A stretch of 64,000 bases of DNA from Brevundimonas viscosa (GCF_900116065.1 NZ_FOZV01000002.1:1-64000), one strand, 5' to 3'. Numbered from the stretch's first letter, positions 7,526-16,995 are shown. Made by a program: numbers and translations. The notes: generated from the sequence alone by a model not told the origin.

Positions 7526-7628
7526 TCCTCCCCCGCAGGGGGAGGGGGACCGCGGTGGACGGGGCGACCCTCACCAATCCTCCCCCAACGGGGGAGGGGG
7601 ACCACCCGAAGGGTGGTGGAGGGGGCGA
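7526..7628. repeat. Palindrome block A flanking the DUF559 gene
   Basis: Two tandem copies of a unit of about 60 nt. Each unit contains a CCTCCCCC-nnn-GGGGGAGG hairpin (7527-7545 and 7579-7596) and a second hairpin of the CCACCC-GAA-GGGTGG type (about 7601-7620). The same dimer recurs in inverted orientation at 8057-8164. The block starts 18 nt upstream of the rsmA start codon. Confidence 0.8.
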
Positions 7629-7688
7629 ATGACCACCGAGGATTGCAATTGATTGCGTCCCGCCGCTGCACCTCGCACCCTGCTCCTC

Positions 7689-8116
7689 ATGGAAGCCCGG
7701 CCCCTCACCCTCCACCGCGCCCGCGCCTTGCGCCGCCGAATGTCCCTCCCGGAGGTCGTTCTCTGGCAGGCGGTGCGACGAAACCGGCTGGGCGTCCACT
7801 TTCGCCGACAGCATCCGGAGGGCCGTGGATTCTCGACTTGTATTGCCATGCGTGCCGCCTGGCTGTGGAGATCGACGGCGTCTGCCACGAGGACCCAGAG
7901 CGCCTCGTCCGCGATCGCCGCCGCGCCGTCTGGCTGGAGAGCCGCGGCATCTCCACCTTCCGCATTCCGGCGCGGGAGGTGCTGGAGAACCTCGACGGGG
8001 TTCTGCAGGGGCTGAGGGCGCGGATCGCGGCCGAGGCCCTTCACCAGCGGACGGCTCGCCGCCCCCTCCACCGCCGTTCCGGCGGTCCCCCTCCCCCTGC
8101 GGGGGAGGATTTGTGA
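7689..8116 (+). pseudogene. DUF559 (Vsr-like endonuclease-related) gene, frameshifted
   Basis: DUF559 proteins have a restriction-endonuclease-like fold related to very-short-patch repair nucleases. Frame 3 from the ATG at 7689 gives the N-terminal half (LTLHRARALRRRMSLPEVVLW, then HFRRQHPEG); the remainder (PWILDLYCHACRLAVEIDG, then REVLENLDGVL) is in another frame. Adding one C to the GGGCC at about 7820-7824 would restore a single ORF of about 140 residues, so this is a 1-nt deletion or a sequencing error. The C-terminal 20 or so residues run into palindrome block B. It is encoded opposite to pdxA and rsmA. Confidence 0.75.
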
Positions 8117-8164
8117 GGGTCGCCCCCTCCACCACCCTTCGGGTGGCCCCCCTGCGGGGGAGGA
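8057..8164. repeat. Palindrome block B flanking the DUF559 gene
   Basis: This is the inverted counterpart of the block at 7526-7628: hairpins CCGCCG-TTC-CGGCGG (about 8070-8085), CTCCCCCTGCGGGGGAG (about 8091-8107), CCACCC-TTC-GGGTGG (about 8131-8145) and a last CCCCC-TG-CGGGGG. It ends one base before the pdxA stop codon. Both blocks may also end transcription. Confidence 0.8.
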
Positions 8165-9184
8165 TCAGGCGCTCGGCGCCGCCGCCCGCGCCGCCGCCAT
8201 TTCCCCCGCCAGCTTCACCGCCGCGATCAGGCTGTCGGCCCGCGCCATGCCCTTGCCGGCGATGTCGAAGCCCGTGCCGTGGTCGGGCGAGGTGCGCACC
8301 ACCGGCAGGCCGAGGGTGACGTTGACGCCGCCCCAGAAGTCCAGCGTCTTGACCGGGATCAGCGCCTGGTCGTGGTACAGGCAGATCGCCGCGTCATAGG
8401 CCCTTCGGGCCTCGTCGTGGAACATGGTGTCGGCCGGCAGCGGGTCGGTGATGTCCACGCCCCCGGCGCGCAGGGCGGCGGCGGCCGGGCCCAGAACCTC
8501 GATCTCCTCGCGCCCCATGGCGCCGCCCTCGCCGGCGTGGGGATTGAGCGCGGCCAGCGCCAGACGGGGGGCAGCGATCCCGAAGTCGCGGCGCAGGGCC
8601 TCGTGGACGACGCGGGCGACGTGTTCCACCCGGTCGGCCTTGACCCGCGCCGGCACGGCCGACAGCGGCTCGTGGATGGTGACCAGCGCGGCGCGCAGAT
8701 CCTTCGCCGTCAGCATCATCACCGGCCCGCGGGTTCCGGCGAAGGGAACGTCGGCGGTCAGTTCAGCCAGGAATTCGGTGTGGCCGGGGAAGCGGAAGCC
8801 GGCGGCGTACAGCGGGGCCTTGGCGATCGGGGCGGTGACCACCCCGGAGGCGGCGCCGGAGACCGCGAGGCTCACGGCCTCCTCGATCCAGTCGGCGACG
8901 GCGGCCGCGTTGGCCGGGTCGGGCCGGCCGGGCGTGACCGGCGCAGGCAGGGGGCGGTCCAGCACCGGCAGGGCGCGCGGGAAGACGGCGGCGGCTTCGG
9001 ACAGGTCGGCGACGGCCTGGACAGGCCCGCCCTGGCGGCGCAGCAGGGCGGCGTCGCCGACGACGGCGAAGGCGGGGCCCGAGGCCTTCAGGGCGTCCCG
9101 GGCGGCGGCGACGATCTCGGGCCCGACGCCCGCCGGCTCGCCCAGACTCAGGGCCAACGGCGCGACGGGGCCGGGGCCGGCCAT
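8165..9184 (-). CDS. pdxA: 4-hydroxythreonine-4-phosphate dehydrogenase
   Basis: The 339-residue enzyme oxidises 4-phosphohydroxy-L-threonine in the DXP-dependent pyridoxal phosphate pathway. The N-terminal LSLGEPAGVGPE and the three metal-binding His segments (FPGHTEFL, NPHAGEGG, LYHDQALIP) are present, as is the C-terminal SPDHGTGFDIAGKG. The ATG at 9184 overlaps the surA stop by 1 nt; a GTG one codon upstream is an alternative. It is the fifth gene of the lptF-lptG-lptD-surA-pdxA-rsmA series. Confidence 0.94.
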   Translation of the reverse strand: MAGPGPVAPLALSLGEPAGVGPEIVAAARDALKASGPAFAVVGDAALLRRQGGPVQAVADLSEAAAVFPRALPVLDRPLPAPVTPGRPDPANAAAVADWIEEAVSLAVSGAASGVVTAPIAKAPLYAAGFRFPGHTEFLAELTADVPFAGTRGPVMMLTAKDLRAALVTIHEPLSAVPARVKADRVEHVARVVHEALRRDFGIAAPRLALAALNPHAGEGGAMGREEIEVLGPAAAALRAGGVDITDPLPADTMFHDEARRAYDAAICLYHDQALIPVKTLDFWGGVNVTLGLPVVRTSPDHGTGFDIAGKGMARADSLIAAVKLAGEMAAARAAAPSA

Positions 9185-10521
9185 CACTTCATCTCGATCA
9201 GGGCGTCCTCGCGCAGATCGCGCATGTAACGCCGCCCCAGGGTGGCCAGGTTCTGGCCGAACAGCTGGTTCTCGACGCGACGGCGGTCGGGGGCCTCGGG
9301 GCCGCCGGCCCGGCGATCGCAGACGGCCAGCAGGTGCAGGCCCAGCGGGGTGCGCACCGGGGCGCTGACCGAGCCGACCGCGGCCTCGCGGGCGACCTGC
9401 TGGAACTGCGGCGCGAGGTTCTGGATGTCGGACTCGCCGAGGTCGGCGCCGAGCAGGCCCTGCTCCGAGCTGGCCCGGGCCAGGATGTTGTCGCAGGTCA
9501 GCTGCGGGCGGATCGCCTCCAGCCGCTGGCGCGCCGCGGCCTCGTCCGCGCCCTCCGGCAGCTCGATCATCACCTGCTTCAGCTGCACCAGGTTCGTCGC
9601 CGCCCCCTCGCGCTTGTCCCGCAGATAAATAATGTAAACTCCCCCTTCCACGGGGATCGGTCGCGACAGCTGTCCCGCCTCAAGCTGGTCGAGAGCCTGC
9701 TGCAGGGGAGGGGGGACGGAGCCTTCGACGATCCAGCCGGCATCGCCGCCGCGGGCGGCCGAGGGGGCGGCCGAGAACTGCTGCGCCACGGCCTGGAAGG
9801 GCGCGCCCTGGACCATCTGCTGCACCAGCTGGTTGGCGCCGTTCAGGGCGGCCTGCTGACCGCCGACGCGGCTGGCCTCGATGTAGATCTCGCCGATCAG
9901 ATACTGCTTCTTGGTCGCCGCCTCGGCGATCTGGCGCAGGGCCGCGTCGACAGCGGCGGGGCTCGGCCGGGCGCGGCTCTGGAAGCGGCCGCGGACCAGT
10001 TGGGACCAGCCGATCTGGGTGCGCAGCTGCTCCCGGAAGGTCTGGGGACGGATGCCGCCCTGGGCGAGGAAGTCGAGGTAGGCCTGGGGTGTGGCGCCCA
10101 CCTCTTCCGCCATGGCCGCGATCTCGCGATCGACCTCTTCGTCGGTGATCCGCAGGCCCTCTTCCTCGAACTGGGCGAGCTCCTGGTTCTGCAGACGCTC
10201 GTCGACAAGGGCGTTGAGAGCCTGTTGCTGGATGGCGGGCAGGTTCTCGGGGGTCGGCTGCACCTGGGTCATGGCGATCAGCAGCAGCATGCGCTGACGC
10301 AGGTCGTAGCCGGTGATGACGCTGTCGTTGACGGTGGCCAGGATGCCGTCGGCCAGCTGGAAGGTCGGGGCGGCGGGCGGCGACTGCGGGGTCGCTGACG
10401 GGGCCGCCGGGTTCAGCGCGCCTGCGGCCGCCGGCTGTTGGCCCGGCGCCGTTTGCGCCACAGCCGATCCGGCCAGGAGGGCGGCGATGGCCACGCCCGT
10501 CAAGTAACGCTGAAAACGCAT
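9184..10521 (-). CDS. surA: Periplasmic chaperone / peptidyl-prolyl isomerase SurA
   Basis: The 445-residue protein has a signal peptide (cleavage likely after AGSAVA), a Gln/Pro-rich linker, a SurA N-terminal chaperone domain, and a parvulin domain (about residues 210-300, GGDAGWIVEG and IYLRDKREG). A second parvulin-like region after about residue 320 is degenerate (no clear catalytic set). It should escort outer membrane proteins such as the neighbouring LptD through the periplasm. It overlaps pdxA by 1 nt; about 100 nt separate it from lptD. Confidence 0.9.
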   Translation of the reverse strand: MRFQRYLTGVAIAALLAGSAVAQTAPGQQPAAAGALNPAAPSATPQSPPAAPTFQLADGILATVNDSVITGYDLRQRMLLLIAMTQVQPTPENLPAIQQQALNALVDERLQNQELAQFEEEGLRITDEEVDREIAAMAEEVGATPQAYLDFLAQGGIRPQTFREQLRTQIGWSQLVRGRFQSRARPSPAAVDAALRQIAEAATKKQYLIGEIYIEASRVGGQQAALNGANQLVQQMVQGAPFQAVAQQFSAAPSAARGGDAGWIVEGSVPPPLQQALDQLEAGQLSRPIPVEGGVYIIYLRDKREGAATNLVQLKQVMIELPEGADEAAARQRLEAIRPQLTCDNILARASSEQGLLGADLGESDIQNLAPQFQQVAREAAVGSVSAPVRTPLGLHLLAVCDRRAGGPEAPDRRRVENQLFGQNLATLGRRYMRDLREDALIEMK

Positions 10522-10622
10522 GCTAGTCCCGATTCCTCAAGCGGCGCCCGCCGGTTGTTCCCGGCTCCGCGGTCAACCGCGCGCCCCGAGTCGCGCGACG
10601 CCGGGCGCCCTTCGCCCTGTCC

Positions 10623-13046
10623 TTACCCTGTACCGCCGAAAGTGGCGAGGTTTAGGCGGATGTAGAGCCCCTCCGACGGCCCGCTCGGCCGCACGCGGGT
10701 GTTGTCGCGGCGCCAGCCCAGTTCAAATCGAAAGCAATCGTCGTCGAAGAGCAGGCCCACTTCCGACCGGATCACGATGTCGCGTTCAAGATCGGCGATG
10801 CCGGACGCCGCCACGCCCCAGTTGCCGTAGACGAACTGTTGTCCTGTCAGCTGCACAAACTCGTAATTCCGGTTCTCCGGTCCGGCGACGGGATTGGACC
10901 GATCGACGATGTAGCTGACCGACGCGAGGTTGCGCCGCCCCCAGCGCCCGTCGATCGCCGCCTCTGCGCGGCGTACGTCGCCTGAGGAGTCGATCGTGGC
11001 GTGCGCCCAGCCCCTCACGCCTTCCGAGGCTGAGAAGGCCCCCTGGACGACCCAGTCGGACGCCCCGTCCGCCAGTCCGGTGGGGTCATAGAGCCGCGCC
11101 GGATCGTCGACGGCGGCGGTGAGGAAGGCGGGCTCATCAGCGTCGCGGAGACTGCGACCGACGAACAGGCTCGCCTGTCGCCCCTGGCCCCAGCGCAGGG
11201 TAGCCCGCGCGCCGGCGGTGAACCTCAGCCCACCCTCGAGCAGGTCATGGCCCGGGAAGCGGTCGATCCGGAACAATGAGCTCTCGTCGAGCTCGAGCGT
11301 CTGGCTGTCTTCATTGGGGATGCGGGGATCGAGATCAGGATCGGTCGAGACCGAGAACTGGGCCATCGGCTCCAGGATGAGGTCGGCGTCATGACCCATG
11401 CGGCGGATCAGCGGATAGGAAACGTCCAGTCCGGCGGTCGCGCGGCCGCGGCTGAAAGCTTCGGTCTCGAGCCCCAGCATCGGGGGCAGGTCGCCTATGG
11501 AATAGAGATCGGCCCGCACATCCACGAACGGCTCCCACCGCACCCCGAGCGGGGAGACGAGAGCGCGCCGCCATTCCGCTTGTCCGGAGACACGGCGGCT
11601 GTCGACGCCCGGCAAACCCGGGGGATTCCCCGGAGGAATGGCCTCCGGACGAAGCACCGGACTGCCGACGAACTCGTCCCGATACAGCGATGCGGCCGAG
11701 CCTCTCAGGCGAAGGCGCCCGCCGAACACGGGGCCGTCGGGCTCCCAGCGGGCCTCGACCAGCGGTGCGACGAGCGGCAGGGTTCCCTCGTCCTCGAAGA
11801 CCTTGAAACCTCGGGCGTCGCGGAAGTCCGTCGCCGCGAAGCGCGGGTCGAGACGCAGGCTCTGGATGTGGAATGCGGCGATCGACAGATAAGACCGTTG
11901 AGTCTGCCGCTCGACATAGGCCTGGCTGATCAGGCGACGCTGGTCGCCGTAATAGAGACCGTTGTCCTGATAGGGATCCCGGACGTCATACCGGTCAAAG
12001 AGCGTCTTGTCGGAGGTCTGTTCGGCGGTGAAGCCCCAGCGCCACGGTCCCGCGGGATCGAAGCGCCCGTAGCCGAGAAGGTAGCTGCGGCTTGTCCGGT
12101 CGCCGAAGCGGACATTGCTCTCGGCATCGCCGTCCCCGTCGAGATCGAAATCCCCGAAGTTGCGCTCGTAGGTGTAGCCGCCCCGCATGACGATTGTCCC
12201 GTCGCCGAACCGGCGTCGCCATTGCAGGTTCAACAGCGGCGCGACCTCGGTGTTAAGCTGCGGGCTGATCAGCCAGTCTTCCGAAGGCGACACCACCTGC
12301 AGATAGGGGACCTCCAGACTCAGTCCCCGCCCTTCGTCATAGCTCGGGGTCGGCACGAGGAAGCCGGAGGCCCGCTCCACGGTCGGATCCGGGTGGGCGA
12401 AGACCGGCAGATAGAAGACGGGCACGCCGCCGACCCGGAACACCGCGTTGCGATACAGGACCGCCCGCAGTTCCTCGTCCTGCACGACCTTCTCGGCCTG
12501 GATGGCGATGCTCGGCTGCTTCGGCCGCCCCTCGTCGTCGCAGATGGGGCAGGGGGTGAAGAGGGCGTAGTTCAGCTCGTTGACGTTCTCGCTGCGACGG
12601 ACGGCGGTCGCCGCCATCAGACTCGCGCCGTTGCGGAAGCGGGTCGCGAAGTCGACGGCGACTCCGGCCCTCAGGTCGGAGTCGAGTTCGAGGTGACTGG
12701 CGAAGACGACATTTCCTTCGGGGTCGGTGAACTCGACCCGATCGTCCGCCGTGGCGAGCCCCAGATTCGTGTCGTAAGCCAGCCGACCTGCCCGCAGGGT
12801 GCTGTTGCGAAACCGGGCGAGAACACGCTGCTCGCCCCCGGCCGCGGTGATCACGTCGCCGTTTCGGGTGGCGGTGTCGGCTTCGAGATAGACCGCGTTC
12901 GGGCCGAGGCCGTCGGCGGGCGGCGGCGGGGGAACATCCTGCGCCGCCGCCGCCCCGGACGTGATCGTCAGCGCCGCCGCCGCCGCCCCGGCGAGGAGGC
13001 TGAGGCGCAGGGCTGCCGTGCGGGATACGGGACAGGCGCGCTGCAT
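10623..13046 (-). CDS. lptD: LPS assembly outer membrane protein LptD
   Basis: The 807-residue protein has a signal peptide (cleavage near GAAAAQ), an OstA/LptA-like N-terminal domain (residues about 45-150) and a long C-terminal beta barrel that inserts LPS in the outer leaflet. Cysteines are few: a CPIC pair at about residues 160 and one Cys near the C-terminus, so the disulfide pattern differs from the four-Cys E. coli protein. The ATG at 13046 is chosen because it directly precedes the signal peptide; the open frame continues upstream through lptG antisense and is not coding. Neighbours lptG, lptF and surA fit the function. Confidence 0.92.
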   Translation of the reverse strand: MQRACPVSRTAALRLSLLAGAAAAALTITSGAAAAQDVPPPPPADGLGPNAVYLEADTATRNGDVITAAGGEQRVLARFRNSTLRAGRLAYDTNLGLATADDRVEFTDPEGNVVFASHLELDSDLRAGVAVDFATRFRNGASLMAATAVRRSENVNELNYALFTPCPICDDEGRPKQPSIAIQAEKVVQDEELRAVLYRNAVFRVGGVPVFYLPVFAHPDPTVERASGFLVPTPSYDEGRGLSLEVPYLQVVSPSEDWLISPQLNTEVAPLLNLQWRRRFGDGTIVMRGGYTYERNFGDFDLDGDGDAESNVRFGDRTSRSYLLGYGRFDPAGPWRWGFTAEQTSDKTLFDRYDVRDPYQDNGLYYGDQRRLISQAYVERQTQRSYLSIAAFHIQSLRLDPRFAATDFRDARGFKVFEDEGTLPLVAPLVEARWEPDGPVFGGRLRLRGSAASLYRDEFVGSPVLRPEAIPPGNPPGLPGVDSRRVSGQAEWRRALVSPLGVRWEPFVDVRADLYSIGDLPPMLGLETEAFSRGRATAGLDVSYPLIRRMGHDADLILEPMAQFSVSTDPDLDPRIPNEDSQTLELDESSLFRIDRFPGHDLLEGGLRFTAGARATLRWGQGRQASLFVGRSLRDADEPAFLTAAVDDPARLYDPTGLADGASDWVVQGAFSASEGVRGWAHATIDSSGDVRRAEAAIDGRWGRRNLASVSYIVDRSNPVAGPENRNYEFVQLTGQQFVYGNWGVAASGIADLERDIVIRSEVGLLFDDDCFRFELGWRRDNTRVRPSGPSEGLYIRLNLATFGGTG

Positions 13047-13084
13047 GCGTTGGACTCGGGAAGGCGGACGGATGAGAGGCTCGC

Positions 13085-14215
13085 TTAGCCGTCCTCGGTA
13101 TAAAACAGCAAGGTGAAGGCGGCGAGCGCCGTCAGAAGGGGCGGCAACCAGGCCGCGAGCCACGCGGGAATGACCTCGGCCGATCCGAAGGCCGAGGCCG
13201 CCTGGTTGACGAAGAAGAAGCCGAAGCCGAGCAGGACCGCCGCGACGCTCATTCGGGCAAGGTCGCCCAGGCGCATCAGGCGGAGGGAGAACGCCGCGGC
13301 GAGCATGGACATGGCCGCGAACATCAGCGGGGTCGCGAGAAGCTGCTGCAGCCGGAGCCGATACGCTGTTGTGGAGAAGCCGGCGTTCTCGACCCGTCCG
13401 ATCTGCGCCGGCAGCGCCCAGAAGGACGTGGACTGGGGCCGGGCGAAGCGCTCGAAAGCTTCGTCCTCGGCAAGACTGGAAGGCAGGTCCAGGGTCGCGT
13501 AGCGGACGGCGCGCTGGCCGATCTGTGCGCCGACCGCGTCCACCAGCCGCCAGCGGCCCGCGCTGAGCGACGCCGACGCGGCGTCGATACGCTCCGAAAA
13601 GGTGCGCGAGCCGGCCGCGTCGTTGCTGTAGATGAAGAAGCTGACGTCGAGCAGCCGCGCGCTGGCGCGATCCTGTTGTTCGGCGCGAATGATCATCTGG
13701 CGGGTGTCGTCGCCTTCCCGAATCCAGACCGCCTGGGGCGCATCCAGGCCTCCGGCGGCGCCCGAAAGTCGCGCCCGTTCCCGCTGGAACAGCCCGTCGG
13801 CCGCGGAGGCTGCGGGACCCAGGGCGGTCACCGTCAGGACGCCGACCATGAAGGCCGCTCCGGCCGCGGGCAGGACGAACCGCCAGGCCGAGATGCCTGC
13901 GGCGCGCATGGCGATCAATTCGCTGCGCCGATTGAGGCCGACGAAGGCCGCCAGCGTGCCGAACAGGAAGACAAACGGCAGCAACTGGATGACGACCTGT
14001 GGGGACTTGAGCAGCATGAGGCCGAGAATTCGTGCGGCCGGCAAGTCGACATCGGAGCCGACGCCGCGGGAGATCTCGACGAAGTCGATCAGCATGATCA
14101 GGGCGGCGATGACGCCCAGGGCGATCGCGAGAGAACGCCCCTGCTGGACGAGCACGTACCGCTCGATCCGGCCGAGTCGCAGCCACGGGACGGGCAGGGA
14201 GGTGCGGTTGCTCAC
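13085..14215 (-). CDS. lptG: LPS export permease LptG
   Basis: The 376-residue YjgP/YjgQ family permease has three N-terminal and three C-terminal membrane segments around a periplasmic beta-jellyroll domain (about residues 130-280). With LptF it forms the membrane part of the LptB2FG ABC extractor. The coupling-helix region NRRSELIAMRAAGIS is present. Its start overlaps the lptF stop by 4 nt. Confidence 0.93.
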   Translation of the reverse strand: MSNRTSLPVPWLRLGRIERYVLVQQGRSLAIALGVIAALIMLIDFVEISRGVGSDVDLPAARILGLMLLKSPQVVIQLLPFVFLFGTLAAFVGLNRRSELIAMRAAGISAWRFVLPAAGAAFMVGVLTVTALGPAASAADGLFQRERARLSGAAGGLDAPQAVWIREGDDTRQMIIRAEQQDRASARLLDVSFFIYSNDAAGSRTFSERIDAASASLSAGRWRLVDAVGAQIGQRAVRYATLDLPSSLAEDEAFERFARPQSTSFWALPAQIGRVENAGFSTTAYRLRLQQLLATPLMFAAMSMLAAAFSLRLMRLGDLARMSVAAVLLGFGFFFVNQAASAFGSAEVIPAWLAAWLPPLLTALAAFTLLFYTEDG

Positions 14216-15345
14216 GCGAACCTCGCTTTAAGCCGCTCGTAGGGGGCCCAGCTGCGCCCCTTTCGCGGCTTCAGGGCGCGGAACAGCAGGCGCAGGGCGA
14301 TCGCCGTTGCAGCAATCGGAAGTAGATACTGGAGAACGTTCAACCAGCCGTTCCACGCGCTGGCGGCGACCACGCCATAGCCGACGATGCGCACCACGAG
14401 AAAGGCGGCGGCGGCCCGGGCGATCCGGAACCCGTAGCCAGTCCGGCTGAAGGCACCGCCGAGGATCGCGGCCAGGGCCATGGCCATGGCCATCAGGGCG
14501 TACAGCGGAGCCGACAGGCGGGAATGACCCTCGGCTGCGAGTTCTCCGCCCGTCCCGACCCGGGCGAGATCGCGCGGCGAGGGATTGAACAGCTGGGGCA
14601 GGTAGAGATCCGACGGCTTGTAGCGGACATCCTCGGTGACCTCGGCGTAGGCCCCGAGCGGCACGTCCTGGCGGCCAAAAGACAGGTGCTCGAGCACGCC
14701 CCGGCTGGAATAGCGCTGCCACGAGCCGTCGATCAGGGTCAGGATCGGCTCGCCGTCGATGCGGGAGAAGCGGGCCTCGGCCGCGTCCCAGGTGGTCACC
14801 CTGTCGCCGTCCGTCTGGTATATGAAGATGTTCTTCAGGAGACCGTTCTGCTCGATCTGCTGGACATAGACGGCCAGCCCCTCCGGCCCCTGCACGAAGC
14901 GACCCTCCTCGACCAGCAAGGCCGCGAGGTCGGTGCGGACGGCGAAGGCCTCGGCCCGCGCCTGGCGCTGGGCCCATGGCTGCAGGACGGTGGTGATCGC
15001 CAGGGTCAGAACCGCGGCGATGGCGGCAAGGATCACCGCCGGCTTGATGGCTGACCAGCGAGTGACCCCGGAAGCGAAGATCGCGGTCAGCTCCTGCTCC
15101 CGCTGAAGGCGCGTCAGGGCGATGAGGGCGCCGACGAACAGGCCGATGGGGATGATCACGGCCAGCAGCTGCGGCACTGCCAGAAGCGTCAGCTTGACCA
15201 TGACCCAGACGCTCTGGCCGCGTTCGACGATGATTTCGAGCTGATCGAGGCTCTGGCTCAGGATGCCGATTCCGGCCAGCGCCGCGCACGCGCCGACGAC
15301 GGGTCGTGCGATCTGGCGAAAAAGATAGCCTTGAATCAGCGTCAT
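14212..15345 (-). CDS. lptF: LPS export permease LptF
   Basis: The 377-residue YjgP/YjgQ family permease begins MTLIQGYLFRQIARP at 15345 and has the typical 3+3 membrane segments with a periplasmic domain between. The coupling segment TRLQREQELTAIFASGVT (residues about 95-112) contacts LptB. The open frame upstream of 15345 is antisense to pepA and is rejected as coding. It is the first gene of the minus-strand series and is divergent from pepA; the 135-nt gap should carry both promoters. Confidence 0.93.
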   Translation of the reverse strand: MTLIQGYLFRQIARPVVGACAALAGIGILSQSLDQLEIIVERGQSVWVMVKLTLLAVPQLLAVIIPIGLFVGALIALTRLQREQELTAIFASGVTRWSAIKPAVILAAIAAVLTLAITTVLQPWAQRQARAEAFAVRTDLAALLVEEGRFVQGPEGLAVYVQQIEQNGLLKNIFIYQTDGDRVTTWDAAEARFSRIDGEPILTLIDGSWQRYSSRGVLEHLSFGRQDVPLGAYAEVTEDVRYKPSDLYLPQLFNPSPRDLARVGTGGELAAEGHSRLSAPLYALMAMAMALAAILGGAFSRTGYGFRIARAAAAFLVVRIVGYGVVAASAWNGWLNVLQYLLPIAATAIALRLLFRALKPRKGRSWAPYERLKARFA

Positions 15346-15480
15346 GCGCGGCAGGAAATCGCCCGGTTGCGGGTGGCGGTGCGGGAGCGCATCTAATACA
15401 CAGCCAGTCGCGCCGGTGAAACCGCGCGCCCATTGCCCAATCGCGCAAGACCGGGGCGTACATCCCGGCGGGAGCTGTAG

Positions 15481-16956
15481 ATGAATATCGAGTTTGTTGC
15501 GTCCGCGGGCGCCGCCGAGGTCCTGGCGGTGCTGGTCAATGAAGGTCGCAAGCTGTGCGGCGCGGGCGGCCAGCTCGACCAGGCGGGCTCGGGCGCGTTG
15601 ACGCGGGCGATGAACGCCAGCCGGTTCACCGGCGGCTCCAACAGCACCCTGATTGTCGCGGCTCCCGCGGGCGTGGACGCGCAGACTGTGGTTCTCACCG
15701 GGGCAGGCGAGGCTGAGAAGTTCGACGATCTCGCGCTCGAGGCCGCCGCCGGGGCCGCCTACCAGGCGGTCAAGATGTCCGGCGCCAAGGTCCTGACCAT
15801 CGACGCCGCGCACCTCAGCGCGGACCAGGCCGCGCGGGCCGCCTTCGCCGCGCGTCTCGCCGGCTATCGGTTCCTCAAGTACCGGACGACGCTGAAGCCG
15901 GAGAAGACGCCGTCGATCGAGACGATCCGGGTCGTTGCGGCCGATGTGGACGCCGCCCGCGCCGCCTACGACGCCTTCGCGGCCGTGGCCGCGGCGGTCG
16001 AATTCTCGCGCGATCTGGTCAGCGAGCCGGCCAACGTCCTGTACCCGGCCGAGTTCGCCCGGCGGGTCAAGGCGCTGGAGACGCTGGGCCTCGAGGTCGA
16101 GATCCTCGGCGAACCCGAGCTGGAGAAGCTGGGCTTCCGCACCCTGTTGGCCGTGGGTCAAGGCAGCGAGCGCGAGAGCCAGGTCGCGATCATGAAGTGG
16201 AACGGCGGAAAGGCCGGCGACGCGCCGATCGCCTTCGTCGGCAAGGGTGTCTGCTTCGACACGGGCGGCATCTCGATCAAGCCGGCCGACGGCATGGAGG
16301 AGATGAAGTGGGACATGGGGGGCGCCGCCGCCGTGGCCGGCCTCATGCACGCACTGGCGGGTCGCAAGGCGAAGGTGAACGCCGTCGGCGTGCTGGGCCT
16401 GGTGGAGAACATGCCCGACGGCAAGGCGCAGCGTCCGGGCGACGTGGTCATGTCGCTGTCGGGTCAGTCGGTCGAGGTGCTGAACACCGACGCCGAGGGT
16501 CGCCTCGTGCTGGCCGACTGCCTCTGGTACACCCAGGAACGCTTCAAGCCGAAGTTCATGATCGACCTGGCGACCCTGACCGGCGCCATGATCGTGTCGC
16601 TGGGTCTGGAGTACGCCGGCGTCTTTTCGAATTCGGACGAGGTGGCGGGCGCCATCGTCGAGGCGGCGCCGAAGGTCGGCGAGAATGTCTGGCGGATGCC
16701 GATTCCGGCGGCTTACGAGCGTCACATCGACAGCCCGATCGCGGACGTGAAGAACACCGGCAACGGTCGCGCCGGCGGATCGATCACCGCCGCCCTGTTC
16801 CTGCAGCGCTTCACCAACGGCGTGCCGTGGGCCCACATCGACATCGCGCCGACCGCCTGGGTCAAGGACAGCAAGAACCCCACCGTCCCTGACGGTGCGG
16901 TCGGGTGGGGGGTCCGGACCCTCGACCGGATGGTGGCTGACCGCTACGAGGTCTGA
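15481..16956 (+). CDS. pepA: Leucyl aminopeptidase (M17)
   Basis: The 491-residue M17 aminopeptidase is a cytosolic hexameric di-metal enzyme removing N-terminal residues. Lys255 and Asp260 lie in GKGVCFDTGGISIKP, and the family signature NTDAEGRL is at residues 335-342. The ATG at 15481 follows GGGAG at suitable spacing. A terminator hairpin follows at 16966-16995. Confidence 0.94.
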   Translation: MNIEFVASAGAAEVLAVLVNEGRKLCGAGGQLDQAGSGALTRAMNASRFTGGSNSTLIVAAPAGVDAQTVVLTGAGEAEKFDDLALEAAAGAAYQAVKMSGAKVLTIDAAHLSADQAARAAFAARLAGYRFLKYRTTLKPEKTPSIETIRVVAADVDAARAAYDAFAAVAAAVEFSRDLVSEPANVLYPAEFARRVKALETLGLEVEILGEPELEKLGFRTLLAVGQGSERESQVAIMKWNGGKAGDAPIAFVGKGVCFDTGGISIKPADGMEEMKWDMGGAAAVAGLMHALAGRKAKVNAVGVLGLVENMPDGKAQRPGDVVMSLSGQSVEVLNTDAEGRLVLADCLWYTQERFKPKFMIDLATLTGAMIVSLGLEYAGVFSNSDEVAGAIVEAAPKVGENVWRMPIPAAYERHIDSPIADVKNTGNGRAGGSITAALFLQRFTNGVPWAHIDIAPTAWVKDSKNPTVPDGAVGWGVRTLDRMVADRYEV

Positions 16957-16965
16957 CGAAGTGGA

Positions 16966-16995
16966 GGGGAGGGGCGGTCGCCTCTCCCCTTTTTC
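16966..16995 (+). terminator. Terminator after pepA
   Basis: GGGGAGGGGCG (16966-16976) pairs with CGCCTCTCCCC (16979-16989) with one mismatch and is followed by a run of T, ending pepA before the next gene. Confidence 0.75.

Noticed and set aside
7509..8135. N-terminal extension of RsmA
   Set aside because: It would translate palindrome blocks and antisense DUF559 sequence; the family start is at the GTG at 7508.
13047..14186. N-terminal extension of LptD
   Set aside because: It is out of frame over lptG; a signal peptide follows the ATG at 13046.
15346..16836. N-terminal extension of LptF
   Set aside because: Antisense to pepA; LptF starts at 15345 at the family start.
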